Shown here piece by piece: positions 57,148-64,000 of a stretch of DNA of 64,000 bases (positions are counted from its first letter, which is position 1; each line of letters begins with the position of its first letter). This DNA comes from Alphaproteobacteria bacterium. GTDB taxonomy: Bacteria > Pseudomonadota > Alphaproteobacteria > MPNO01 > UBA2964. The DNA lies in NCBI GenBank assembly GCA_012103315.1, contig WLWZ01000017.1, forward strand, positions 1 to 64,000. The letters run 5' to 3'. The position numbers and the translations under genes were made by a program. The notes under the pieces are model-generated. The model ran no database searches, was not told the origin of the DNA, and saw only the letters and a list, made by a program, of their open reading frames with translations.

Positions 57148-57594
57148 ATGTCGCAAAAGACCGCAGCAAAATTCTCGAAGACTATCGTTCGGCGTGTCGT
57201 CATTCACGGCATCGACCAGGCGCGAGCAGCGTGTCAGTCAGCTATGGCATCAAAAGCTACGTCGCGCTCTAGTTTGGAACTCTGGAGCGCGCGAAGTGCG
57301 GCTGGTTCACTGGGTCCGGCATGGTTCGGAAACATCATTGATATTGTCCGAAAAGAGTTTCCAGATATCACGATCATCGGGGTGTTGGATTGCGGAGATG
57401 CTCCGGGCAACGCATTAGCCGCTTTACGCCATGGAATAAGCTGTATCTATATTTCTGCGCCTTCGGCGGTGGCCGACAAAATCAGAGCGATCGCTCTTCA
57501 CACGAAAGCCGATGTCAGAACCCGACGCCCGACAATGCCCGATCTCATGGATTATTCTGATCCGTCGGATTTCTTACAGGCACATTTTTCGTGA
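57148..57594 (+). CDS. Unknown protein upstream of the aldolase gene
   Basis: A 148-residue protein starting MSQKTAAKFSKTIVRRVVIH (57148); ATG at 57085 would add 21 residues, and the frame is open further back into the zapA region on the opposite strand. Notable stretches are GSLGPAWFGNIIDIVRKEFP, IIGVLDCGDAPGNALAALR and GISCIYISAPSAVADKI, suggesting a small alpha/beta fold with a conserved Cys-Gly-Asp turn. The next gene is the class I aldolase, 78 bases on. I do not recognise the family and assign no function. Confidence 0.68.
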   Translation: MSQKTAAKFSKTIVRRVVIHGIDQARAACQSAMASKATSRSSLELWSARSAAGSLGPAWFGNIIDIVRKEFPDITIIGVLDCGDAPGNALAALRHGISCIYISAPSAVADKIRAIALHTKADVRTRRPTMPDLMDYSDPSDFLQAHFS

Positions 57595-57672
57595 AATACG
57601 CTTGAGTCGTTCCCTCTCGCGGGAGATTCACGTATAAGCAATGTACAGATTTGCGAAGATAAAGAGGATGAA

Positions 57673-58596
57673 ATGACCAAGGTTACGCAGCGCGTTAAAA
57701 AGATTCTGGCCGGATATGAATCAGACAATCCTGGGACCAAGGGAAACCTTGCCCGAATCCTGATGCACGGAAAGCTGGGCGGCACTGGCAAGATGGTAAT
57801 TCTGCCGGTCGACCAGGGCTTCGAACATGGCCCAGCCCGTAGCTTTGCCCCGAACTCCGCTGGTTACGATCCACATTATCATTATCAACTGGCTGTCGAT
57901 GCCGGGCTTTCTGCGTTCGCAGCCCCGCTCGGCATGCTTGAAGCAGGTGCCGATAGTTTTGCCGGCGCCGTTCCAACAATTTTGAAATGTAATAGCGCGA
58001 ATTCGCTTTCCACCAATAAGGATCAAGCGGTCACCGCCTCGGTAGATGATGCGCTTCGCCTCGGCTGTGCCGCCATTGGCTTTACGATTTATCCCGGCTC
58101 AGAAGATCAATATGAGTTGATTGAGGAAATTCGCGAGCTTGCTGAAGAAGCCAAGTCTTGCGGCTTGGCGGTCGTCGTATGGTCCTATCCGCGGGGTGGC
58201 ATGGTCACCCGCGAAGGCGAAACCGCGATGGATGTCTGCGCCTATGCAGCACACTTGGCCTGCCTGATCGGCGCTCATGTTATCAAAGTTAAACCGCCGA
58301 CAGACACCATGTTCCTGGAAGCAGCAGAGAAGGTCTACACAGCTCAGAAGATCGATGTTGCGACCCTAACGGCGCGGATCAGCCATGTCGTCCAGAGCTG
58401 CTTTGCCGGTCGTCGTATCGTTGTGTTCTCCGGTGGTGAAGCCAAGGATCTTGACGGTATCTATAACGAAGCCCGCGCCATTCGTGATGGCGGTGGTAAC
58501 GGATCGATCATTGGCCGGAATACATTCCAGCGGCCGCGTGAAGAAGCGCTGGCAATGCTCGACTCGATCGTCAAAATCTATCAGGGCAAGTTCTAA
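57673..58596 (+). CDS. Class I fructose-bisphosphate aldolase (DhnA/FbaB type)
   Basis: A 307-residue TIM-barrel aldolase that splits fructose-1,6-bisphosphate to glyceraldehyde-3-phosphate and dihydroxyacetone phosphate through a Schiff base. [16 protein letters not shown] near residue 42, [20 protein letters not shown] with the likely Schiff-base lysine, and [12 protein letters not shown] are present. AAGAGGATG is a strong ribosome-binding site. thiE follows after five bases. Confidence 0.94.
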   Translation: MTKVTQRVKKILAGYESDNPGTKGNLARILMHGKLGGTGKMVILPVDQGFEHGPARSFAPNSAGYDPHYHYQLAVDAGLSAFAAPLGMLEAGADSFAGAVPTILKCNSANSLSTNKDQAVTASVDDALRLGCAAIGFTIYPGSEDQYELIEEIRELAEEAKSCGLAVVVWSYPRGGMVTREGETAMDVCAYAAHLACLIGAHVIKVKPPTDTMFLEAAEKVYTAQKIDVATLTARISHVVQSCFAGRRIVVFSGGEAKDLDGIYNEARAIRDGGGNGSIIGRNTFQRPREEALAMLDSIVKIYQGKF

Positions 58597-58601
58597 GCCG
58601 G

Positions 58602-59273
58602 ATGGCAGATAAAGATGACCGGCTTCGCTGTCGGCTCTATTTGATTACACCGCCAGGCGTTTATGGTGAGACTTTATCGCCGTTTGCCGATGCGCTTGCG
58701 TCTGCTCTTGAGGGCGGCGATGTTGCTTGCGTACAGCTGCGTCTCAAAGATGTTGATGACGACGTCATTCTCGATGTTGCTGACCGGCTGCGACCTATCT
58801 GCCATAACCACGACGTCGCGTTGATTATGAATGATCGCGCAGACCTCGCTGCCAAAGCCGATTGCGATGGTGTGCATGTTGGTCAAACCGACACTCCTTA
58901 CGATGAAGCCCGGGAGTTGCTGGGCGATGAGGCCATCATTGGTGTGACCTGTCACGTATCGACCCATCTCGCGATGGAGGCCGGTGAAGCCGGTGCTGAC
59001 TATATTGCCTTCGGGGCTTTTTTCGACAGTACGACCAAGCAGAGAAAGCATGTCGCAGAGCCAGATTTACTGACGCAATGGCAGGAAACAATGCTCGTCC
59101 CTTGCGTTGCTATTGGCGGAATCACCGTTGAAAATTGCCGACCCATCATCGAAGCGGGCGCCGATTTTATCGCTGTTGCCGCCGGTGTATGGGCTCATCC
59201 CGATGGACCGCGCGCCGCAGTCAAAGCCTTCAATGATATTTTTGATGAGGCAGCAGCAACTCGAGAGAGCTAA
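58602..59273 (+). CDS. thiE: Thiamine-phosphate synthase
   Basis: A 223-residue TIM-barrel enzyme that joins HMP-PP and thiazole phosphate. [52 protein letters not shown] and [20 protein letters not shown] are the family motifs. It lies five bases after the aldolase gene, so it is probably co-transcribed with it. thiD is elsewhere in the window. It converges with the TauD-family pair. Confidence 0.93.
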   Translation: MADKDDRLRCRLYLITPPGVYGETLSPFADALASALEGGDVACVQLRLKDVDDDVILDVADRLRPICHNHDVALIMNDRADLAAKADCDGVHVGQTDTPYDEARELLGDEAIIGVTCHVSTHLAMEAGEAGADYIAFGAFFDSTTKQRKHVAEPDLLTQWQETMLVPCVAIGGITVENCRPIIEAGADFIAVAAGVWAHPDGPRAAVKAFNDIFDEAAATRES

Positions 59274-59286
59274 ACCGCGCGCGCTC

Positions 59287-60159
59287 TCATATAAGAGCTT
59301 CGCCTTCAATCGTCACCCGGCGCAATGTCCGGCGTTGTTCACGCGGCCAGTCAGTTCGAGCATGCAAGCAAGAGAGGTTGTCCCAGATGATGATGTCGCC
59401 GGGCTTCCAGACATGCTCGTAGATATTGTCCTCAGCCTCGACAATATCAGCAACCGCGTTAATCAAATCACGGCCTTCATCATCGCTATAGCCTTCGATC
59501 CGCATCGACATTAGTCGGCTGATATAAACCGCCTTACGACCCGTATTAGGGTTGGTCACAAAAACCGGCTGCCAATGATGCAGTAAATTTTCCAGCGGCT
59601 GGTCGAGACTACCCGGTTCGGTCTTTGTATAGTCATACATCTGCAGGACTTTACGACCTTCGAGTTTCTCGCGAAGCGCCTCCGGCAGCTGATCATAGCC
59701 GTTATACAAGCTGGCAAATTTTGTGTGGCCACCTTCAGATGGAATTTCCACGGCATAGAGAAACGATGCCCGATGCGGTTTCTCAACATAACATTTATCA
59801 GTGTGGAACCACATCTCACCATCGCCCAGCGAGCCCACGGGCTTGCCTTCATCGTCGAGCTCGTTGGTGACCATCTGCATCGGGTTATCGGGATCAGCGC
59901 GAAAGGCACGCTTCTCAACCGGCGGCTTTATACGGGCCGCGACATCGCCATAAATTCGGGCGTACGTGAATTGCTCCTCTTCAGTCAGGTCCTGATTTCG
60001 GACCAACAGAATACTGTTCTCGGCCCACGCCTGACGCAGCGCTGAACCAGTCGCGTCGTCAAGGGGCGCGGACAGGTTGATGCCCCGCGCCTCGACACCA
60101 ATCGCCGATGACAAGGATACAAACTCCAGGTCGCTATCCTGTTGTAACTGCGTGGCCAT
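59287..60159 (-). CDS. TauD/TfdA family dioxygenase, tandem copy 1
   Basis: A 290-residue 2OG-Fe(II) dioxygenase starting MATQLQQDSDLEFVSLSSAI (60159; a longer frame to 60201 runs into the upstream copy). Iron ligands are H119 and D121 (WFHTDKCY) and a distal H266 (LSCLHARTDWP), with arginines near 276-281 for 2-oxoglutarate. It is clearly paralogous to the gene directly upstream, over the full length. Members attack taurine, phenoxy acids and similar substrates; which applies here is unknown. Confidence 0.9.
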   Translation of the reverse strand: MATQLQQDSDLEFVSLSSAIGVEARGINLSAPLDDATGSALRQAWAENSILLVRNQDLTEEEQFTYARIYGDVAARIKPPVEKRAFRADPDNPMQMVTNELDDEGKPVGSLGDGEMWFHTDKCYVEKPHRASFLYAVEIPSEGGHTKFASLYNGYDQLPEALREKLEGRKVLQMYDYTKTEPGSLDQPLENLLHHWQPVFVTNPNTGRKAVYISRLMSMRIEGYSDDEGRDLINAVADIVEAEDNIYEHVWKPGDIIIWDNLSCLHARTDWPREQRRTLRRVTIEGEALI

Positions 60160-60170
60160 TTCTCCCTCCC

Positions 60171-61031
60171 TCAAACCAGCGCGCTGCCCTGTACCGTGCA
60201 ACGGCGCAATGTTCGGCGCTCCTCTTGTGGCCAGTCAGTTCGCGCATGAACTGACGAAAGATTATCCCAGACGATGATATCCCCAGGTAACCAGACATGT
60301 TCATACATATTATCAGGGGATTCAATGATGTCCCACAATGTCTCCAGCACCTCGCGATTTTCGGAATCGTCGAATCCTTCGATCCGTGATGTCATCAGCC
60401 GGTTTATATAAAGTGCCTTGCGACCGGTATCCGGATTAGTCACAAAAATCGGCTGCCAGAAATGCATAAGCTCATCGATATTCACATCCGTGCCGACCGG
60501 CACGGTGCCAAAATCATAGACCTGCAGAGCGCGCCGACCGTCGAGCTTGTTACGCAAATCATCAGAGAGCATTTCGTAAGCGCGATAAAGGCTGGCAAAT
60601 TTTGTATGGCCGCCTTCTGAGGGAATTTCTATCGCATAGAGCGTGGACGCCCGGTGCGGCGCTTCTTCGTAACACTTGTCAGTATGGAAATACATTTCGC
60701 CATGACCGAGTGATCCCAAACGCCTGCCATTTTCATCAACCCTATCCGTGATCAAATGCATAGGGTTTTCGGGATCTGGGACGTAATCTCGTTTTTCGAC
60801 CGGTGGCTTGGAGCGTGGCGCGATTTCGCCGAACACGCGCGCAAAAGCATATTGCGCTTCGTCATCCAACTCCTGCCCCCGGATCAACATTATAGAATTT
60901 TCCGCCCACGCAGCCTTCAGCGCGGCGGCCGTCTCGGCCGTTATCGGTTGGCTGAGATCAACACCGCGCACCTCAACGCCAATCGCGTCGGATAGCGGCA
61001 CAAATTCCAGACCCAATTCATCATCTAGCAT
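60171..61031 (-). CDS. TauD/TfdA family dioxygenase, tandem copy 2
   Basis: A 286-residue 2OG-Fe(II) dioxygenase starting MLDDELGLEFVPLSDAIGVE (61031; a GTG six codons earlier is possible). Iron ligands are H116 and D118 (YFHTDKCY) and the distal histidine in SSVHARTDWP. It matches copy 1 along its whole length (shared blocks IEIPSEGGHTKFASLY and HTDKCY), with 11 bases between them. A palindrome-containing dyad lies 44-74 bases upstream of its start and probably marks the operator of the pair. Confidence 0.9.
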   Translation of the reverse strand: MLDDELGLEFVPLSDAIGVEVRGVDLSQPITAETAAALKAAWAENSIMLIRGQELDDEAQYAFARVFGEIAPRSKPPVEKRDYVPDPENPMHLITDRVDENGRRLGSLGHGEMYFHTDKCYEEAPHRASTLYAIEIPSEGGHTKFASLYRAYEMLSDDLRNKLDGRRALQVYDFGTVPVGTDVNIDELMHFWQPIFVTNPDTGRKALYINRLMTSRIEGFDDSENREVLETLWDIIESPDNMYEHVWLPGDIIVWDNLSSVHARTDWPQEERRTLRRCTVQGSALV

Positions 61032-61074
61032 GGCGTTCTCCAGCTTCACGAATATTGCCGTGACTGCAAATCAC

Positions 61075-61105
61075 CCTGAACGATTATGATATCATTCTGG
61101 GTTCA
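61075..61105. promoter_or_regulatory. Nested dyad upstream of the TauD pair
   Basis: CTGAAC (61075-61080) and GTTCAG (61100-61105) are inverted around the perfect ten-base palindrome ATGATATCAT (61085-61094). The position, just before the first gene of the TauD pair, suits an operator. No regulator gene is next to it, and no known consensus is matched. Confidence 0.4.
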
Positions 61106-61223
61106 GCAGCAAGGTATCTGGCAAGACTCTAGGCCCGCTGACATTTCAAATCAGAGAGACACCCGACTTCCTAAAACATCTTCTATCTTTGAAAGTCTAA
61201 TTTCGTACCCAATATTACTTTTT

Positions 61224-61655
61224 TTATCTGGCTTTCTGGATTTCTCGGATACCGCGCTGAATTTCTTTCTGCAATGCCGGCATGACCTGGCCCATATAAG
61301 CACCAAACTTGCCCATCGCACTTGATCCATGCTTCGAGCCATAGAAGTCAGCAAGTGCATTTAATTCATCCGTCGAAAAAGTCTTGACCATTGACTTCCT
61401 CGTCAAATCTTCGAGGACGCTCAAACGTATAACCTTCTTCATCTCTGCAGCGAACCGGGCTCTATTCTTAGCAGGGACTTGCCGACTTAACGCACGAATG
61501 GAGTCGCCGATCATTTTCGTCATGGGGACAGCTTTGAGATACCTGTCCGCCGCAGCAGCCCGGTTCGCAGGACTATCTTGTGCGACAGCGAGCGTACTCA
61601 CAATTCCAATAGCAGTAGATAATATCACTATGCGGCAGGCCTTTACGAACGTCAT
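61224..61655 (-). CDS. DUF2059 exported protein
   Basis: A 143-residue protein starting MTFVKACRIVILSTAIGIVS (61655) with a signal peptide to about residue 26 (LAVAQ). The DUF2059 region is helical with LTRKSMVKTFSTDELNALADFYGSKHG near the centre, given here as the span of residues 78-105. The function of the family is unknown. It is monocistronic, between the TauD pair and the efflux genes. The upstream frame to 61706 adds 17 residues before the signal and is not favoured. Confidence 0.85.
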   Translation of the reverse strand: MTFVKACRIVILSTAIGIVSTLAVAQDSPANRAAAADRYLKAVPMTKMIGDSIRALSRQVPAKNRARFAAEMKKVIRLSVLEDLTRKSMVKTFSTDELNALADFYGSKHGSSAMGKFGAYMGQVMPALQKEIQRGIREIQKAR

Positions 61656-61887
61656 TGGGGGGCTCCATATGTATTGCAACTTAAGGTATAGTATCCGCCT
61701 CCCCACGCATCTACGTCAATCTGGAAACAGCGAAGTGGGTCTGCGTGCTATAGAACTTCGTTACGGTCTTTGTGCGACACTGCTTTTTATGGATAAAATT
61801 TTGAAAATGTGTGAGTTAGGCTAGGTTTAGCTGAATTAGACCCCACATAAGACACAAGGTTGTGCCTCGACACTGCATATTGAGAAA

Positions 61888-63144
61888 ATGAAGAAACTCC
61901 CCAAGGTTTTGCTCCCGATAATTGTTATCGCCGTTGCGATTTCTGGTTTCCTGTATTTGAAATCCACCCGCCCACAGGCGACCCCCAAGCCGGTGACGGA
62001 GAAAGTCTGGCCTGTTTCGGTTGTTGAGGCGCAGCTGACAGATGTCCAACCCCCTATCACTGAATTCGGCACTGTGGTCGCCGGCAGCGTCGTTGAGCTG
62101 AGACCGCTGGTAGACGGACGCATTGTCAAACTTGGCCAGAATTTCGTCGAAGGCGCGACGGTTAAACAAGGCGAAACATTGGTTGTTATCGACCCGTTCG
62201 ATTATGAGGTCGAGGTTGTTGATAAGAAGGCTGCTATTGCAGAGGCCGAGGCGCGTCTTAAAGAAACGCGTTCTGATCTGCGCGCCCAACGCCAGATGCT
62301 TCGAATAGCGAGATCCCAGGTCAGGCTCCGGAAGACCGACCTTGACCGGAAGAAAAAGCTAAGCGCGCGCGGTTCGTTATCCCAAAAATCACGGGATGAC
62401 GCTTCCATCGCTTACAACGATGCGCAGCAATCAGTCCAGAACCAGAGCCAGCTCAGTGAACGGCTGGATGCCAAATTGGATCAATTGACCGCAGCACTAG
62501 CGCGTAGCCGCGCGGCGTTAAGCCAGGCCGAACGCAATCTCAGCGAGACCATGCTAATCGCCCCTGAAGATGGCTACCTTGCAAGCGCGGTAGCTGCCGT
62601 CGGTCAACGCGTGGGCAGCAGCGACCGTCTCGCGCGTCTCATCGTTACTAAGCGTCTCGAGGTTTCTTTCCAGCTTAGTCGCCGTGATTTCGGCCGCCTC
62701 GCGGGGACGACGGGGCCCGAAGCGAGCCCTCTCCTCGTAGGCCGAAAAATCAAAGTAGATTGGCGTGTCGGCCGACAGAGTTTTCGCTTTGATGCCACGA
62801 TCGCGCGGCTTGGGGCGGAAATCGATGCCGCCAGTGGCGGCATCGGCGTCTATGCCAGACTTGATGCGCCCAATCTTCAAACGCCTCTCCGGCCCGGCGC
62901 CTTCGTTGAGGTGAACGTACCGGGCAATTTATACCGCAAGGTTTACCAGCTGCCCGAAAGCGCTCTCGGCGCCGACGGCACTGTTTATATCATCCAAAAA
63001 GGACGGCTAACGCCACTGAAGGTGAACGTCTTGCGTCGGGTTGCAAAGGATGTGCTTGTTCGAGCAGATATTCCCACGGGCAGTAAAATTGTAACAACAC
63101 ATTTTCCTGAAATTGGACCGGGACTTCGGGTCGAGGTCCGCTAA
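61888..63144 (+). CDS. RND efflux periplasmic adaptor (HlyD/MFP family)
   Basis: A 418-residue membrane fusion protein. It has an N-terminal anchor (VLLPIIVIAVAISGFLYL, residues 6-23), a barrel-sandwich hybrid domain (VDGRIVKLGQNFVEGATVKQ, about 72-91), a long coiled-coil hairpin (about 110-215), then lipoyl and beta-barrel domains (APEDGYLASAVAAVGQRVGS) ending RVEVR. It bridges an RND pump and an outer-membrane channel. The pump gene starts two bases after its stop. Confidence 0.93.
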   Translation: MKKLPKVLLPIIVIAVAISGFLYLKSTRPQATPKPVTEKVWPVSVVEAQLTDVQPPITEFGTVVAGSVVELRPLVDGRIVKLGQNFVEGATVKQGETLVVIDPFDYEVEVVDKKAAIAEAEARLKETRSDLRAQRQMLRIARSQVRLRKTDLDRKKKLSARGSLSQKSRDDASIAYNDAQQSVQNQSQLSERLDAKLDQLTAALARSRAALSQAERNLSETMLIAPEDGYLASAVAAVGQRVGSSDRLARLIVTKRLEVSFQLSRRDFGRLAGTTGPEASPLLVGRKIKVDWRVGRQSFRFDATIARLGAEIDAASGGIGVYARLDAPNLQTPLRPGAFVEVNVPGNLYRKVYQLPESALGADGTVYIIQKGRLTPLKVNVLRRVAKDVLVRADIPTGSKIVTTHFPEIGPGLRVEVR

Positions 63145-63146
63145 AT

Positions 63147-64000
63147 ATGTCAGACGAGGATAAACCAGCTGAGAGAGATCCCGTCGAAGGTGGGAACAGC
63201 GACCCAATCCGGATGACGGGTATAATTGCCCGATTTGCCAGCCATAAAAACGCCGCAAATTTGCTATTGGCGCTGATGGTTATCGCCGGAATTTATGGGC
63301 TTATAAAACTCAACGCGCAGTTTCTGCCTGATTTCGGGATCGACGTCGTTTCCGTTCAGGTGGAATGGCCCGGCGCTACTGCCGACGATGTGGATAGTAA
63401 CATCGTGCAGGCCATCGAACCGGAAGTACGATTCCTCGATAGCGTTAAACGGGTCAAATCATCGGCTTATGAAGGTTTGGCGAGCGTCAGTGTAGAGTTC
63501 GAGGCCGGTAGCGACATGCAGGCCGCCCTATCAGATGTAGAAGCCGCAATCTCGCGGGTCCGGACGTTCCCAGAAGAATCCAAGACACCCGACGTCAGCC
63601 GCATCGTCCGATACGAAACGCTCATGCGGGTCGTCCTATCCGGCCCGTTTCCGGAATCATCGCTTAAGGCCTATGCCAAGCGGCTGCGCGACGGGCTGCT
63701 CGAACGCGGCATCGACAAGGTCGATCTCATCGGGACACTTGACGAGGAAATCTTGGTCGACGTGCCGTCATCAGTCCTGCGCCGATTGGACCTGACGCTG
63801 TCCGGCATCGCCACGAAAATCGGCGAAACATCTCAAGACCTTCCGTCAGGGGATGTGGGGCGCGGTCAGCGGCAAATCCGAAGCCTGGGTCTGTTACGAA
63901 CCGCACGGGGTCTGGAAGGCGTCGAGATCAAGGCGCTCGAAGACGGCAGAAAGATTTATTTACGGGATGTCGCCCAAGTCCGGGAAGCATTTGACGATGA
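63147..64000 (+). CDS. RND efflux transporter permease, 5' part
   Basis: The first 284 codons of an AcrB/MMPL-type RND pump; the window edge cuts the rest. It starts MSDEDKPAERDPVEGG with an unusually long charged N-terminus of about 30 residues before the first membrane segment (NLLLALMVIAGIYGLIKLN). FLPDFGIDVVSVQVEWPGAT and the porter domain motifs (VRRVKSSAYEGLASVSVEF-like stretch near 95) follow. Substrate unknown. It forms one operon with the adaptor gene. Confidence 0.92.
   Translation, partial: MSDEDKPAERDPVEGGNSDPIRMTGIIARFASHKNAANLLLALMVIAGIYGLIKLNAQFLPDFGIDVVSVQVEWPGATADDVDSNIVQAIEPEVRFLDSVKRVKSSAYEGLASVSVEFEAGSDMQAALSDVEAAISRVRTFPEESKTPDVSRIVRYETLMRVVLSGPFPESSLKAYAKRLRDGLLERGIDKVDLIGTLDEEILVDVPSSVLRRLDLTLSGIATKIGETSQDLPSGDVGRGQRQIRSLGLLRTARGLEGVEIKALEDGRKIYLRDVAQVREAFDD

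Overview
The window comes from the chromosome of an alphaproteobacterium, most likely a free-living, probably marine, Rhodospirillales-like organism. Several things point this way: the linked order yebC-ruvCAB-ybgC-tolQRAB-pal-cpoB-tilS-ftsH-folP-glmM, a bacterial ELM1-family gene, a DUF4164 gene beside zapA, a Gram-negative sortase with a single target, and many VanA-type Rieske and TauD-type oxygenases. No rRNA, tRNA, CRISPR array, insertion sequence or phage gene was recognised. Taxonomy is inferred from gene content only.

Layout, left to right. 1-1600: an aldo/keto reductase and a small cysteine-motif protein. 1659-5978: a putative zinc-homeostasis locus. A leftward operon (DUF3299, His-rich DUF2796/ZrgA-like protein, ABC ATPase, FtsX-like permease) faces a rightward pair (a CobW C-terminal domain without its GTPase domain, and a MerC-like membrane protein with an apparent frameshift) across a region holding a perfect Zur-box-like palindrome. 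6260-8304: a substrate-binding-fold protein without a signal peptide, followed by a VanA-type Rieske oxygenase. 8452-18393: carB, a terminator, greA, an Lrp regulator facing it, then an ELM1-family protein, a 2OG-Fe(II) oxygenase, an unknown 636-residue protein, trxB and a LysR regulator. 18394-18791 is non-coding and holds a run of hairpins ending in a strong terminator, a good candidate for an unrecognised structured RNA. 18792-27810: a TauD-family oxygenase, msrP, dps, an exported unknown protein, an aspartate aminotransferase, the sortase and its target, and a second Rieske oxygenase. 27935-37832: uvrB, a Ca/Na antiporter, a pteridine-reductase-like SDR, folB, an AT-rich region with DnaA boxes, uvrC, pgsA and a molybdenum cofactor operon (mobB-moeA-moaD-moaE). 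37853-39354: ilvE and a divergent MarR gene whose start codon lies inside a perfect inverted repeat.

39372-56813 is almost entirely leftward housekeeping: zapA, a probable 6S RNA, 5-formyl-THF cyclo-ligase, a YmdB-family phosphoesterase, yebC, ruvCAB, the complete Tol-Pal envelope system, tilS, ftsH, folP, glmM and thiD. 57148-59273: an unknown protein, a class I fructose-bisphosphate aldolase and thiE. 59287-61031: two tandem TauD-family paralogues. The window ends with a DUF2059 exported protein and an RND efflux adaptor with its permease, the latter cut by the window edge.

The least explained parts are the Zur-linked locus, the structured RNA at about 18500-18680, and the 636-residue protein with its oxygenase and ELM1 neighbours.
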